Source: Desulfoscipio geothermicus
GTDB taxonomy: Bacteria; Bacillota; Desulfotomaculia; Desulfotomaculales; Desulfallaceae
NCBI GenBank assembly: GCA_016841205.1
Contig: JAENZP010000004.1
Span: forward strand, 1-64,000
Reading direction: 5' to 3'
Length of the DNA stretch: 64,000 nucleotides
Position numbers and translations under genes: made by a program. Below are positions 1 to 9,627 of the stretch, piece by piece. Under the pieces are notes generated by a model that searched no databases, was not told the DNA's origin, and saw nothing but the letters and a program-made list of their open reading frames with translations. Position 1 is the stretch's first letter. Every line of letters begins with the position of its first letter.

Positions 1-149
1 CCCAGCAAAACGGTTTCATTTTTTCATCTGTCTACTTGACAGGGAGCAGTTCAAACTGCAAGCCAGGGGTTATTTACTATATTGGAAAACTCGGTCCTCA
101 AAATGCGAAGTTAAAAATAATGTGTTTCTTTATAGTAGCCTTACTAATT

Positions 150-329
150 TTAGCTTTCCACCAGTTCAGTAACAGGCACCTCTTTAAGATTCTCATCACC
201 ATTTAGCGATCTAATCTTAGCTGTTTGGTTATCAGCGTTTAAACCTTCGATCCATATGGGGGAACCGTTAAACAGCACCTGATAGTTTTGTTCGGAATAA
301 AAAATTTGTTGAGCTCTAGTAACATTCAT
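150..329 (-). CDS. sspH: H-type small acid-soluble spore protein (SspH family)
   Basis: A 59-residue protein beginning MNVTRAQQIF and carrying the core FNGSPIWIEGLN followed by a TAKIR stretch and a VPVTEL end. This matches the layout of SspH-type minor spore proteins of Bacillus and Clostridia, which are made in the forespore under sigma G and associate with spore contents. The ATG lies 12 nt behind AAAGGAGC on the minus strand, a strong ribosome binding site. It is downstream of the NMT1-like gene on the same strand with an 84-nt gap, so it may be read separately. I could not pick out a convincing sigma G promoter. Family call rests on remembered motif similarity. Confidence 0.85.
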   Translation of the reverse strand: MNVTRAQQIFYSEQNYQVLFNGSPIWIEGLNADNQTAKIRSLNGDENLKEVPVTELVES

Positions 330-413
330 GATAATTCACTGCTCCTTTATTAATAGTGCTACCGTGAGTATTAATACTATTGTTGCCAAAATGACCTGCT
401 GTAATGCCAGGTG

Positions 414-1475
414 TTACTCAATAATTTTTCTAAACCAGCTTTTCTCCCGTTCTTCTTTGGGAATGTACCGGATAATGTTAACTGCCTGGCGGGCAAAGGT
501 GTTATTTACGGAATTCTCAAAAGTTACGGGTACCGCCAGTTGGCCTGTAGTTTCCATTAGATGTTGAATATCTTTAAAAGTTTTTTCTTCAATTTGGGGA
601 GATGGTGGCCACATTTTCATTTTTAAATATTGCTGAAGCATTTTATTCCTTATTTTTTTATCCAGATCACCCAAGTAAACTTCAACTGCCTTGGCCGCAA
701 TTTCAGGCTCATACTGTATACATAACTGTGCTTTATATATACCATTTACAAACCCCTGAACAGCCTCGGCGTGATTACTAATTATTTCCGGTTTCACTGT
801 GCACAATACGGAAGGAAATGATCCGGCCGCCTCACCTAGACGGGCAATTATATGCCCGGCGTCATTTTCCTCGGCTATATAAGCTTGGGCCCCTGTTAGC
901 TGTATATATGAGCCGCTGCCGGATTTAAAAACTCCCAAACGCAATTCATCAGGGATACGGTTATACAGGCACAGGTCGCGCATAGGCACCATGCCGGCGT
1001 CCCTGATTATCTTTTCCATAACCAGGCCCGGTCCGGTTTCAGGCGGGTAGCAGATAATGTTTTTATCTTTCAAGCTCTCCCAGGATATAGTTTCCTTTTC
1101 CCTGGCCAGTAAAAAGGTGCCGTCGCGGTGAGCCAGAGTGGCTACAATCACCGGTGCGGAAGGATTTACTGATTTGTGGTATATACAGTCCACCGGGTCG
1201 GTCAGTATGATATCGGCTAGGTTATCTGTATATGGATCTTTTGCTGTCGTGTCGGAACTGTTAAGCAGTTGTATTATAATACCCTGTTCGGCGAAATAAC
1301 CTTCTATCATGGCGACGTATAGTGGCATGTTCAGCATAGTATTTTCACTTTCCCATACTCTTAAGGTAATCGCTTCTTTTTCATTATCCCAAATACTGCG
1401 TATATAAAAGACCCCGCCACTTGTTATAATGCTCAGGACAAGTAACAATACCATAAAATTTCTTGGTTTAAACAA
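414..1475 (-). CDS. NMT1/SsuA-like ABC transporter substrate-binding protein
   Basis: 353 residues. A single N-terminal hydrophobic segment (about 8-26) with no lipobox cysteine suggests a signal anchor or uncleaved signal. The rest looks like a periplasmic-binding fold of the NMT1/THI5/SsuA type: a start like LYVAMIEGYFAEQGI is the usual opening strand-helix of these proteins, which bind thiamine precursors, sulfonates, nitrate or bicarbonate. The start is TTG at 1475 with GGGAGTGG about 8 nt upstream. No permease or ATPase gene is adjacent, so the transport partner must lie elsewhere or the protein acts as a sensor. The ligand cannot be read from the sequence. Confidence 0.7.
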   Translation of the reverse strand: MFKPRNFMVLLLVLSIITSGGVFYIRSIWDNEKEAITLRVWESENTMLNMPLYVAMIEGYFAEQGIIIQLLNSSDTTAKDPYTDNLADIILTDPVDCIYHKSVNPSAPVIVATLAHRDGTFLLAREKETISWESLKDKNIICYPPETGPGLVMEKIIRDAGMVPMRDLCLYNRIPDELRLGVFKSGSGSYIQLTGAQAYIAEENDAGHIIARLGEAAGSFPSVLCTVKPEIISNHAEAVQGFVNGIYKAQLCIQYEPEIAAKAVEVYLGDLDKKIRNKMLQQYLKMKMWPPSPQIEEKTFKDIQHLMETTGQLAVPVTFENSVNNTFARQAVNIIRYIPKEEREKSWFRKIIE

Positions 1476-1626
1476 ATTAGACCACTCCCAAAAGACAAGT
1501 ATTTAATATATTTAAAGCTATTTTGTTTATGGCGTTTTAATGACTAAAAAGTCTTCAATCTTTAATAAGCATATAAATATCTTTATCGCATAGGATATAG
1601 TAAATTTTTTTCTCGGGGGTAGAAAT

Positions 1627-2088
1627 ATGTTTAAAGGTATAACACTGGTTAGTTGGTCCAGTAAAGATGGACGGGCTGGTTTATTAAAACCGGCTGCAAT
1701 TTGGGCGGGGGTTGTTTGGGCGTTGACAAGTACGGTATTTTTATGCACGGCGCTGATACTTTGGGTCTTTATGACGGCACATGAGGTTTTTCATTTTAGC
1801 GCTCTTATCCTGGCTGGTGTTTGGCTGGGCGCATTGCTGGGTGGAGCGGTCGGTGGCAGAACGGCGGGGTATTTGGGTTGGTTGCACGGTGTGGCGGTGG
1901 GACTTATTTATTACCTGGCTATGATGCTGCTTTTGGCTGTCTGGAGTACATGGCTGCCTGTATGGTTTGGCAATGGCCTTGTGGTGGTAATACTGGCTGC
2001 TGTCGGAGGTGTTTTAGGAGTAAACATATCTGCGACAAGGCGTGACTCTCTAATAAACTACACACAGCGGAAGCGTTTTCCTGTTTAA
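1627..2088 (+). CDS. TIGR04086 family (YrzE-like) membrane protein
   Basis: 153 residues with four predicted membrane segments (about 22-50, 57-80, 82-106 and 112-132) separated by short Gly-rich turns, and a basic tail. Length, topology and the GALLGGAVGGRTAGYLGWLHG stretch fit the TIGR04086 family of Firmicutes, whose function is unknown. The ATG follows a GGGGG-rich site. The gene ends about 12 nt before the promoter of the valS T-box leader, so it is a unit separate from valS. Confidence 0.65.
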   Translation: MFKGITLVSWSSKDGRAGLLKPAAIWAGVVWALTSTVFLCTALILWVFMTAHEVFHFSALILAGVWLGALLGGAVGGRTAGYLGWLHGVAVGLIYYLAMMLLLAVWSTWLPVWFGNGLVVVILAAVGGVLGVNISATRRDSLINYTQRKRFPV

Positions 2089-2099
2089 CGGTATACTGG

Positions 2100-2128
2100 T
2101 TGACAAGATTAAATAAAATAATTAAGAT
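2100..2128 (+). promoter_or_regulatory. Sigma A-type promoter of valS
   Basis: TTGACA at 2100-2105 and TAAGAT at 2123-2128 with a 17-nt spacer. Predicted start near 2135, at the beginning of the T-box leader. Confidence 0.7.
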
Positions 2129-2134
2129 AAAAGG

Positions 2135-2436
2135 AGTTAATAACAATGCAAAGAAGGGGAGTTTGGCCGTAAGTGGCGATCTCAGAGAGGGAATACCCTG
2201 GGCTGTGAGGTATCCCGATTGCATCGGTCGTTGTCGCCCCGGAGCTGCCGGTTTGAACGGTTATCCCAGTGAATTATTTACTAGGAATAAGCTTGTTAGA
2301 ACCCCGCCGGGTTTAGCCCGTTACAGCTGATCAAGAGCCATGTTTGGGATATATGCTGCTTTATCCCGGCAGGAACTAAGGTGGTACCGCGGAACCTTTT
2401 TCGCCCTTAAACGAAGAAGGTTTTTATTTTTATTAG
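2135..2436 (+). promoter_or_regulatory. T-box leader of valS
   Basis: The leader carries the conserved T-box AAGGTGGTACCGCGG at 2378-2392 and, near 2190-2200, an AGAGAGGGAA Stem I motif. In T-box RNAs uncharged cognate tRNA pairs with a specifier codon in Stem I and with the T-box bulge, stabilising an antiterminator. The downstream gene is valS, so uncharged valine tRNA is the expected ligand. GTC triplets lie on the 3' side of Stem I near 2226-2236, but I cannot fix the specifier without folding. Low valine charging should raise valS expression. Confidence 0.93.
2393..2434 (+). terminator. T-box terminator hairpin of valS
   Basis: AACCTTTTTCG (2393-2403) pairs with CGAAGAAGGTT (2412-2422), followed by a T-rich run. 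It begins immediately after the T-box, so the antiterminator and this stem are mutually exclusive. Confidence 0.88.
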
Positions 2437-2468
2437 GTTATAAATTGCCATAACGGAGGTGTTTAGCA

Positions 2469-5126
2469 ATGACCGATCAGTTTAACATGCCCACTACCTA
2501 TAATCCTCATGTTGTGGAGGACAAGTGGTATAAATACTGGGAGGAAAATAAATATTTTCGCTCCGTCGTTGATTCTGAAAAAGAACCCTTTTGCATTGTG
2601 ATGCCGCCGCCCAATGTAACCGGGCAGCTGCATATGGGACATGCTCTGGATAATACTCTGCAGGATATTTTAACCCGCTGGCGACGTATGCAAGGCTATA
2701 ACGCCCTTTGGCTGCCCGGTACCGATCACGCCGGTATCGCCACCCAGGCCAAGGTGGAAGAGCAGCTGAGCAAAGAAGGCACCAATAAATATGAATTGGG
2801 CCGGGATAAGTTTTTAGAACGGGTATGGGAATGGAAAGAGCAGTACGGGGGGCGCATTACCCACCAACTGCGCCGGCTGGGTTCTTCTTGTGACTGGGAC
2901 AGGGAGCGGTTTACCATGGATGAGGGCTGCTCCGAGGCTGTGCGTGAGGTGTTTGTGCGCCTTTATGATCGGGGCCTGATTTACCGGGACTATTATATTA
3001 CTAACTGGTGCCCCCACTGTCAGACTACCATCAGTGATATTGAGGTGGAGCACCTGGATAAGCCTGGCCAGCTTTACTACATTAAATACCCGGTCCAGGG
3101 CAGCCCGGGGGAATTTGTTACCGTTGCGACCACTCGGCCTGAAACCATGCTGGGCGATACGGCAGTGGCGGTGCACCCCGAGGATGAACGTTACATGCAT
3201 TTTATTGGCAAAACTGTATTTTTGCCTCTGGTGGAACGGGAGATTCCTGTTATTGCTGATGAGTATGTCGAGCCGGAATATGGTACCGGTGCGGTAAAAA
3301 TCACCCCGGCCCACGACCCCAACGACTTTGAAGTAGGCCGAAGGCATGATTTGTCTTCGGTGCAGGTCATTGACCGGGATGCCCGGATGACCCAAGATGC
3401 CGGTGCCCGGTATCAAGGCCAGGATCGCTGGGAATGCCGGAAACGTATTGTTAAGGATTTGCAGGCCAAGGGGTTACTGGTGAAGATAGAGGATCTGTCC
3501 CACGCCGTGGGACACTGCTACCGCTGTTCATCGGTAATTGAGCCCATGCTTTCCAAACAGTGGTTTGTACGTATGAAACCGCTGGCCAAACCTGCCATTG
3601 CCGCTGCCAGGGATGGTCGTGTGCAATTTATCCCCGAGCGGTTTGCCAAGGTGTATTTGAATTGGATGGAGAATATTCGTGATTGGTGCATTAGCCGCCA
3701 GCTCTGGTGGGGGCACCGTATACCGGTTTATTACTGCCGGGATTGTGAGGAAGTAATTGTAAGCAAGACCCGCCCGGAAAAATGCCGTTGTGGTTCGGCC
3801 AATCTGGAGCAGGACCCCGATGTGCTGGACACCTGGTTCAGCTCAGCATTGTGGCCCTTCTCTACCCTAGGCTGGCCCCGTAAAACGGTGGACCTGGCTT
3901 ATTACTACCCCACCTCGGTGTTGGTGACGGGCCGGGACATTATATTTTTCTGGGTGGCCCGGATGATTTTTAGTGCTCTGGAGCACATGGATGATGTACC
4001 TTTCCGGGAAGTCTTCATCCACGGTTTGGTTATGGATGCCCTGGGCCGCAAGATGAGCAAATCGCTGGGCAATGGTGTTGACCCCATTGAAGTTATTGAA
4101 AGTCACGGTGCGGACAGTTTGCGGTTCATGCTGGTTACGGGTAATACACCGGGCAACGACTTGCGCTTCCATTTTGAACGCCTGGATGGAGCCCGTAACT
4201 TTGCCAATAAAATTTGGAATGCCTCTAGATTTGCTTTGATGAATTTACGAGACTATGCACCGGAAAAATCACCGGGACGGGAGCTATATACACTGGCCGA
4301 CTGCTGGATTATAAGCCGTTACCAGAGGACGGTGCAGGAGTGCACCGGATTTTTGGAAAAATACGAACTGGGCGAGGCCGCCCGGGTATTGTATGAATTT
4401 ACCTGGAATGAACTGTGTGACTGGTATATTGAACTGGTCAAGCCGCGTCTTTACGGCAAAACAGGGGCTGCTGACCGGGAGGTGGCTCAGCATGTGCTGG
4501 CTGGTGTGCTTCGGGGGGCGTTGGAACTGCTGCACCCGTTTATGCCATTTATTACCGAGGAGATCTGGCAGCGTTTGCCGCACCGGGGCACTACCGTGAT
4601 GCGTGCCCCCTGGCCTGAATACCGGCGGGATCAGGTGGACGGGCCCGCCGAGGAATGTATGGATATAATTATGGAGGTAACCCGGGGTATCAGGCAGATT
4701 CGCAGTGAAATGAACGTGCCGCCGGGTAAGCAGGCCGAAGCGCTTATCGTCACTGCTGTGCCCGCACTGCGTGATGTGCTGGCGGGTAACCTGGCTTATA
4801 TAGAGGGTCTGGCCAACTGCCGGGCCAAGGTAATAGCGGGGCTTAATGAAAAGCCTGAACAGGCCGCCACTGCTGTGGCCCGGGACATCCAAATTTTTGT
4901 GCCCCTGCGGGGATTAATCGATGTGGACAAAGAACTAGCCAGGCTCAACAAGGATAGGCAAGCCATGGAGAAAGACCTGGCCCGGGTGGAAGGCAAGCTT
5001 AATAACTCCGGTTTTCTAAATAAGGCACCCGCCGAGGTGGTGGAGAAGGAACGCGGCAAGCAAGCAGAACTTTCCTCCAAATTAGAAGCTATTAATGAAC
5101 GCCTGGCTATGTTTGGGGGAAGGTAG
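2469..5126 (+). CDS. valS: Valyl-tRNA synthetase
   Basis: 885 residues, the normal length for bacterial ValRS, a cytoplasmic class Ia synthetase that charges tRNA-Val. The HIGH-type motif [13 protein letters not shown] sits at about 46-58 and KMSKS at 528-532. Between them is the CP1 editing domain that removes mischarged threonine, including the [17 protein letters not shown] segment. Cys pairs in the connecting region (CPHC, CYRC, CRDC and CRCG) suggest zinc-binding knuckles. The C-terminal 70 residues are charged and heptad-like, matching the ValRS coiled-coil arm. The ATG follows GGAGGTG at 7 nt. Expression is controlled by the upstream T-box. Confidence 0.98.
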   Translation: MTDQFNMPTTYNPHVVEDKWYKYWEENKYFRSVVDSEKEPFCIVMPPPNVTGQLHMGHALDNTLQDILTRWRRMQGYNALWLPGTDHAGIATQAKVEEQLSKEGTNKYELGRDKFLERVWEWKEQYGGRITHQLRRLGSSCDWDRERFTMDEGCSEAVREVFVRLYDRGLIYRDYYITNWCPHCQTTISDIEVEHLDKPGQLYYIKYPVQGSPGEFVTVATTRPETMLGDTAVAVHPEDERYMHFIGKTVFLPLVEREIPVIADEYVEPEYGTGAVKITPAHDPNDFEVGRRHDLSSVQVIDRDARMTQDAGARYQGQDRWECRKRIVKDLQAKGLLVKIEDLSHAVGHCYRCSSVIEPMLSKQWFVRMKPLAKPAIAAARDGRVQFIPERFAKVYLNWMENIRDWCISRQLWWGHRIPVYYCRDCEEVIVSKTRPEKCRCGSANLEQDPDVLDTWFSSALWPFSTLGWPRKTVDLAYYYPTSVLVTGRDIIFFWVARMIFSALEHMDDVPFREVFIHGLVMDALGRKMSKSLGNGVDPIEVIESHGADSLRFMLVTGNTPGNDLRFHFERLDGARNFANKIWNASRFALMNLRDYAPEKSPGRELYTLADCWIISRYQRTVQECTGFLEKYELGEAARVLYEFTWNELCDWYIELVKPRLYGKTGAADREVAQHVLAGVLRGALELLHPFMPFITEEIWQRLPHRGTTVMRAPWPEYRRDQVDGPAEECMDIIMEVTRGIRQIRSEMNVPPGKQAEALIVTAVPALRDVLAGNLAYIEGLANCRAKVIAGLNEKPEQAATAVARDIQIFVPLRGLIDVDKELARLNKDRQAMEKDLARVEGKLNNSGFLNKAPAEVVEKERGKQAELSSKLEAINERLAMFGGR

Positions 5127-5228
5127 GCCTGGAAATTAGATATTTTCCCAACCAGCCAATCGTTTTATAAGTATAAAGAAAAGCTCTTTATTTGCCGAAG
5201 TGTTTTTAATATCTTTAGCCGGAGTGTG

Positions 5229-6539
5229 ATGACCTTGCTATATGATGAGGCTATGGAATACCTACAAAACCTAACCAAGTTTGGTATGAACTTTGGACTG
5301 GAGCGTATTACTGAATTGTTGCGCCGCTTGGGTGATCCCCACCGGCGGATTAAAGTGATACACGTAGGTGGTACTAATGGTAAAGGGTCTACCACGGCAA
5401 TGCTGGCCGGTGTTCTGCAAAGTGCGGGTTACCGGGTTGGCACATTTACATCTCCTCACCTGCATCGTTACACTGAGCGTTACCGGATCAACGGTGCGGA
5501 AATTGACCCGAACCATGTGGCTAATTTAATCACCCGGCTGCATCCGTACCTGGAAGCCATGGTGCGGGATGGTTTTGAGCACCCTACGGAATTTGAGGTC
5601 AGCACCGCCCTGGCTTTTTGCTATTTTGCCGGTGAAGCGGTGGATTACCTGGTGCTGGAGGTGGGTTTAGGCGGTGCTATCGACTCTACCAATGTGGTGC
5701 ACCCGCTGTTGTCAGTTATTACTAACGTAACTATGGACCACATGGATTATCTGGGTAATACTGTGTCTGATATAGCCAGGGTTAAGGCGGGCATTATTAA
5801 ACCTGGCGTTCCGGTAGTTACCGCCTCGGATAACCCCGAGGTACTGGCGATTATTCAGGAAACCTGCCGCGCCAAAGGCTGTCGTCTGATTCAAGTAGGA
5901 AAGGATATTACCTGGGCGTACGGCGAGCATTCTCTACGCGGGCAATATTTTGACTACCGGGGACTTAAGTGTAACTTATCGGGACTATGGATTCCTTTGC
6001 TTGGCCAACATCAGGTGGTTAATGCCGCTACAGCTCTGGTTGCGTTGGAGGTGCTGGCCGGTTTGGGCGTACACATTGCAGAAAACGCGCTGAGGAACGG
6101 GCTGGGTAAAACAGTATGGCCGGCGCGTCTGGAGCTCTTAGGCGATAAACCGCCGGTACTGATTGATGGTGCGCATAATTATGAGGGCGCTCGAAGCTTA
6201 CGCCAGGCTATTGATACATATTTCCCAAATCGGGAGATAGTCATGGTATTGGGCATGCTTGGCGATAAGGAGCGGGCCCGGGTAGTGGCTGAACTGGCCC
6301 CGCGGGCGCGTAAAGTGATAGTTACCAAGCCCAATAGTCCCCGGGCCGGCGACTGGAAACAAATTGCATGCCAGGCAAGCCGGTATGTTTCTGATGTAGA
6401 CACGGTGGGTAGTATTCCGGATGCGGTGCTGACCGCTTTGAAGCAGGCCGGAGAGGGTGATTTGGTATGTATAACCGGTTCTTTATACATGGTGGCTGAG
6501 GCCAGGGAAGTAATGCTTAGGCTACTAAAAAAAGAATAA
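5229..6539 (+). CDS. folC: Bifunctional folylpolyglutamate synthase/dihydrofolate synthase
   Basis: 436 residues of the Mur-ligase-like FolC family, which adds glutamates to folates (and to dihydropteroate in the bifunctional form) using ATP. The P-loop GGTNGKGST is at about 47-55, and the ATPase centre continues with SPHLHRYTERYRING. LDGAHN-type ligase motifs appear as IDGAHNYEGARSL near residue 315. An adjacent GTG at 5226 and a TTG at 5235 are alternative starts; the weak GGAG at 5221-5224 does not decide between them. It lies 99 nt downstream of valS, the common order in Firmicutes. Confidence 0.95.
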   Translation: MTLLYDEAMEYLQNLTKFGMNFGLERITELLRRLGDPHRRIKVIHVGGTNGKGSTTAMLAGVLQSAGYRVGTFTSPHLHRYTERYRINGAEIDPNHVANLITRLHPYLEAMVRDGFEHPTEFEVSTALAFCYFAGEAVDYLVLEVGLGGAIDSTNVVHPLLSVITNVTMDHMDYLGNTVSDIARVKAGIIKPGVPVVTASDNPEVLAIIQETCRAKGCRLIQVGKDITWAYGEHSLRGQYFDYRGLKCNLSGLWIPLLGQHQVVNAATALVALEVLAGLGVHIAENALRNGLGKTVWPARLELLGDKPPVLIDGAHNYEGARSLRQAIDTYFPNREIVMVLGMLGDKERARVVAELAPRARKVIVTKPNSPRAGDWKQIACQASRYVSDVDTVGSIPDAVLTALKQAGEGDLVCITGSLYMVAEAREVMLRLLKKE

Positions 6540-6564
6540 ATTTAATGGTTAAAAGCAATATTTA

Positions 6565-6593
6565 TTGACGAAATATGTGTTTTGAGGTAGACT
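6565..6593 (+). promoter_or_regulatory. Sigma A-type promoter of a candidate small RNA
   Basis: TTGACG at 6565-6570 and TAGACT at 6588-6593 with a 17-nt spacer, inside the folC-DUF4321 gap. Predicted start near 6600. Confidence 0.5.
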
Positions 6594-6599
6594 TGAATG

Positions 6600-6751
6600 G
6601 AAAAAAGCTCCATTATCAACTGGTTTAAATTAAGATTCCCATACCTGAAGGCAATACAATTGGCGTGGGATCCGGTATATGATTTAGAGCAACAATTACC
6701 TTTGACTTGAACCCGATCCCTGCGTATTGAAAAGGGAGATGGGATTTTTTT
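6600..6751 (+). ncRNA. Candidate structured small RNA or attenuated leader
   Basis: About 150 nt between the promoter at 6565-6593 and an intrinsic-terminator-like end, with no plausible ORF. An internal hairpin can form between TTCCCATAC near 6635-6645 and GCGTGGGATCC near 6663-6673. The 3' end has CCCGATCCCT (6712-6721) opposite AGGGAGATGGG (6733-6743), then seven T residues. The TTCCCAT block could instead pair with the terminal ATGGGAT, so two folds compete. Size and terminal pairing recall 6S RNA, but I recognise no diagnostic central bubble and do not assign a family. It could also be an attenuator for the DUF4321-maf unit. Confidence 0.4.
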
Positions 6752-6877
6752 GGTTTTACAGAAAATTTAAAAATATAAAAAGTGGCTGGTTATATATGAT
6801 GTTTTTTTATATGTATGATAGAATATATCGCAAGGAAACACTTACTCCATTTGTTAGTGTGCATTTGAGGTGATTGA

Positions 6878-7135
6878 ATGGCTAAAACTTATCGAGGGAG
6901 CAGCAGTGTCTGGGTACTTTTTTTACTGTTATTGGCCGGTGGGCTGGTGGGCAGTGCTATTTCCAATAGTCTTGCTAAAGTTGTACCACTTTTGGCAACG
7001 TCAGGTAAAATGGGTTTACAACCAGCCACTCTGGATTTGCAGTTTGTACAGATAACTTTTGGGTTTATCGTTAATGTTGGCCCGGTCACAGCCTTGGGGC
7101 TGGTATTGGGGTATCTTGTCTACCGGAGGATATAG
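6878..7135 (+). CDS. DUF4321 family membrane protein
   Basis: 85 residues with two hydrophobic segments (about 10-30 and 58-80) joined by a loop holding LQPATLDLQFVQITFGF. It resembles the DUF4321 proteins found just upstream of maf in Desulfotomaculum-type genomes. Function is unknown. The ATG follows GAGGTGAT at 5 nt. Its position at the head of the maf-radC-mreB block suggests a link to the cell envelope or elongation, but that is context only. Confidence 0.7.
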   Translation: MAKTYRGSSSVWVLFLLLLAGGLVGSAISNSLAKVVPLLATSGKMGLQPATLDLQFVQITFGFIVNVGPVTALGLVLGYLVYRRI

Positions 7136-7218
7136 TAATAAGTCTTTAACATAAATATAGCGATAAAACAGTTTGAGTTTCAGAATGTCGAAAATAACAA
7201 TTTACTTGGAGGAAAACA

Positions 7219-7806
7219 TTGCCCACCATTTATCTGGCATCGTCGTCTCCCAGACGGCGGGAGCTACTTGACCAAATTGGTTTGTCTTATATTGTAATAA
7301 CCACGGAAGTTGAAGAAAGCTTGCCGCCGGGGCTGTCGCCTGTCGAACAGGTGATTATGTTATCCCGGCGCAAAGCCGGTGCTGCGGCACCAAAACTGGC
7401 CGAAGGTATTGTTATTGCCGCTGATACCATAGTGGTGTTGGATGGTCAGGTGTTGGGCAAACCAGCCAATAAAATAGAGGCCCTGGCTATGTTGGAACGC
7501 TTGCAAGGGGGCATTCACGAGGTATTTACCGGTATTACCGTGATGGAACTGTCAGGTAGCCGGGTGCTGTCGGACTATGAGCGAACCGAAGTGCAAATGC
7601 GTGATGCATCACGGGATGAATTGATGCGGTACGTTGCCACCAAAGAGCCTTTTGATAAAGCCGGGGCTTATGGTGTGCAGGGGTTGGCGGCGGTGTTTGT
7701 GGCAGGCATCAGGGGTTGTTATTTTAATGTGGTGGGATTACCTCTTTTTAAGCTGGCTCAGATGTTGAAAAAGCTGGAGGTAGATGTATCCAATTACTGG
7801 AGGTAG
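7219..7806 (+). CDS. maf: Maf family nucleoside triphosphate pyrophosphatase
   Basis: 195 residues. The N-terminal motif LASSSPRRRELL and the later AADTIVV block with its catalytic aspartate define the Maf/YhdE family, which hydrolyses dTTP/UTP or modified nucleotides and is linked to septum arrest in Bacillus. The start is TTG at 7219 behind TTGGAGGA, a strong site. It is followed 5 nt later by radC, so the two are probably co-transcribed and translationally coupled. Confidence 0.93.
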   Translation: MPTIYLASSSPRRRELLDQIGLSYIVITTEVEESLPPGLSPVEQVIMLSRRKAGAAAPKLAEGIVIAADTIVVLDGQVLGKPANKIEALAMLERLQGGIHEVFTGITVMELSGSRVLSDYERTEVQMRDASRDELMRYVATKEPFDKAGAYGVQGLAAVFVAGIRGCYFNVVGLPLFKLAQMLKKLEVDVSNYWR

Positions 7807-7811
7807 ATTGC

Positions 7812-8507
7812 GTGGAATCTCCGGTTTATCGTGTTTCTATTAAGGACATGCCGCTGTCCTTACGACCAAGAGAAAGACTATTGCAGGAAGGGCCGGAGGC
7901 ATTATCCGATATTGAGTTATTAGCCATTATGCTGCGTACAGGTTATGCTGCCGCCAGTGCGGTGGAATTGGCCACGGCGCTGCTTGGGCATTTTGGCGGT
8001 ATTAAGCAATTGCTGGGGGTTTCAGCCGAGGAACTTAGCGCTTTTAAAGGTGTGGGTCCGGCTAAAGTAGCTCAAATCAGGGCTGCGCTGGAGTTAGGCC
8101 GGCGGGTGGCTATGGCTACCGCCTGGGACAGGCCCTATATAAAGTCACCGGAAAACGCTGCCGCACTGGTAATGGAAGAAATGCGTTACCTGGATAGGGA
8201 ACACTTTTGCGCTTTGCTGCTAAACACCAAAAATCAGGTGCTGGCCCGGGAAACGATTTCCATTGGTACACTGAATTCCTCAGCCATACACCCGAGGGAA
8301 CTGTTTAAAGCGGCCATTAGGCGCAGTGCAGCCGGGGTGATACTTTTGCATAACCATCCCAGCGGTGATCCCACGCCCAGCCGCCAGGATATAGAGGTGA
8401 CCAGTCGTTTAATTGAAGCTGGGAGTATTATCGGTATTCAAGTCCTAGATCATTTGGTTATTGGGGATAATAAGTTTATTAGTTTTAAGGCCAAAGGCCT
8501 AATATGA
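7812..8507 (+). CDS. radC: RadC family JAB/MPN-domain protein
   Basis: 231 residues. An N-terminal UPF0758 region with a helix-hairpin-helix-like GVGPAKVAQI stretch (about 80-90) precedes a JAB/MPN metalloprotease fold. The metal motif HNHPSGDPTPSRQD begins at H180. The family is conserved next to maf and mreB; its once-proposed repair role is doubtful and its true activity unsettled. The start is GTG at 7812, 5 nt after maf. 27 nt separate it from mreB, suggesting one operon. Confidence 0.93.
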   Translation: MESPVYRVSIKDMPLSLRPRERLLQEGPEALSDIELLAIMLRTGYAAASAVELATALLGHFGGIKQLLGVSAEELSAFKGVGPAKVAQIRAALELGRRVAMATAWDRPYIKSPENAAALVMEEMRYLDREHFCALLLNTKNQVLARETISIGTLNSSAIHPRELFKAAIRRSAAGVILLHNHPSGDPTPSRQDIEVTSRLIEAGSIIGIQVLDHLVIGDNKFISFKAKGLI

Positions 8508-8534
8508 AACAATGGCAGAGAGGGGCCAGTATTA

Positions 8535-9566
8535 ATGCGATTAGGCATTTTTTCCAAAGATATGGGTATTGACCTGGGAACGGCAAACTCCCTGGTCTAT
8601 GTTAAAGGTAAAGGAATTGTTCTCCGGGAGCCATCGGTGGTAGCTATCCAGCGCGATAACAGCCATGTGCTGGCGGTGGGTGAGGATGCTAAACAGATGA
8701 TTGGCCGTACCCCCGGCAATATAATAGCCATTCGTCCCATGAAGGATGGGGTGATTGCTGATTTTGACGTTACTCAGAGTATGATTAAGTACTTTATTAA
8801 TAAAGCGTTGCGTGGCCGCACTTTCCTAGTTAGACCCCGAGTGGTGGTTTCAGTGCCCTCCGGAGTTACCGCTGTGGAAGAGCGGGCGGTAAGGGAAGCC
8901 GCGATGCAGGCCGGGGCCCGGGAAGCCTATTTGATTGAAGAACCCATGGCAGCCTCCATAGGAGCTGGATTGCCGGTACATGAACCTACGGGCAATATGA
9001 TAGTGGATATTGGTGGGGGTACCACCGAGGTGGCGGTTATTTCCCTGGGAGGTATTGTCACCAGCCGTTCGGTACGCAAGGCTGGGGATGAGATGGATGA
9101 GTCTATTATTTTACATGTCAAAAAAACCTATAACTTAATGATTGGAGAGCGTACTGCTGAGGAAATAAAGATTGAAATTGGAACTGCTTACCCCCTTGAT
9201 GTGGTGGAAACGTATGAGGTGCGGGGGCGTGACCTAGTTAGTGGACTGCCTAAAACTATTGAAATTACTTCGGAGGAAATTTATAAAGCCTTATCTGATC
9301 CTGTTGCCAGTATTATGGATGCCATCAAAAGCACCCTGGAACAAACTCCGCCTGAACTGTCGGCGGATATTATGGATCGGGGAATAGTAATGGCTGGCGG
9401 TGGCTCTTTACTGCGTGGACTGGACCGCCTGGTCAGTGAGCAAACCGGTATGCCCGTGCACCTGGCCGATGACCCGCTGCTCGCAGTTGCTTATGGAACA
9501 GGGCGGGTACTGGAGAATATTCATATTTTGCGAAAAGTTATCATTCACCCCAAGAAACTGGCTTGA
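8535..9566 (+). CDS. mreB: Rod shape-determining protein MreB
   Basis: 343 residues of the bacterial actin family. The phosphate-1 motif [18 protein letters not shown] and phosphate-2 motif [15 protein letters not shown] are intact, as is the adenosine motif [13 protein letters not shown] near the C terminus. MreB polymerises under the membrane and positions the elongation machinery (RodA, PBP2, MreC, MreD), which are all encoded downstream here. The ATG follows a GAGAGGGG site. The N terminus is slightly extended (RLGIFSKD), as in membrane-binding MreB proteins. Confidence 0.97.
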   Translation: MRLGIFSKDMGIDLGTANSLVYVKGKGIVLREPSVVAIQRDNSHVLAVGEDAKQMIGRTPGNIIAIRPMKDGVIADFDVTQSMIKYFINKALRGRTFLVRPRVVVSVPSGVTAVEERAVREAAMQAGAREAYLIEEPMAASIGAGLPVHEPTGNMIVDIGGGTTEVAVISLGGIVTSRSVRKAGDEMDESIILHVKKTYNLMIGERTAEEIKIEIGTAYPLDVVETYEVRGRDLVSGLPKTIEITSEEIYKALSDPVASIMDAIKSTLEQTPPELSADIMDRGIVMAGGGSLLRGLDRLVSEQTGMPVHLADDPLLAVAYGTGRVLENIHILRKVIIHPKKLA

Positions 9567-9627
9567 TAAATGCATTTTACGGTTAAATAAAAAATGAGCT
9601 ATAATATAATTATAAGGTGTGTGTCAT

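Noticed and set aside
4284-4892. Long antisense open frame within valS
   Set aside because: Antisense to a strongly conserved coding region, no ribosome site or motif; a shadow of the valS reading frame.
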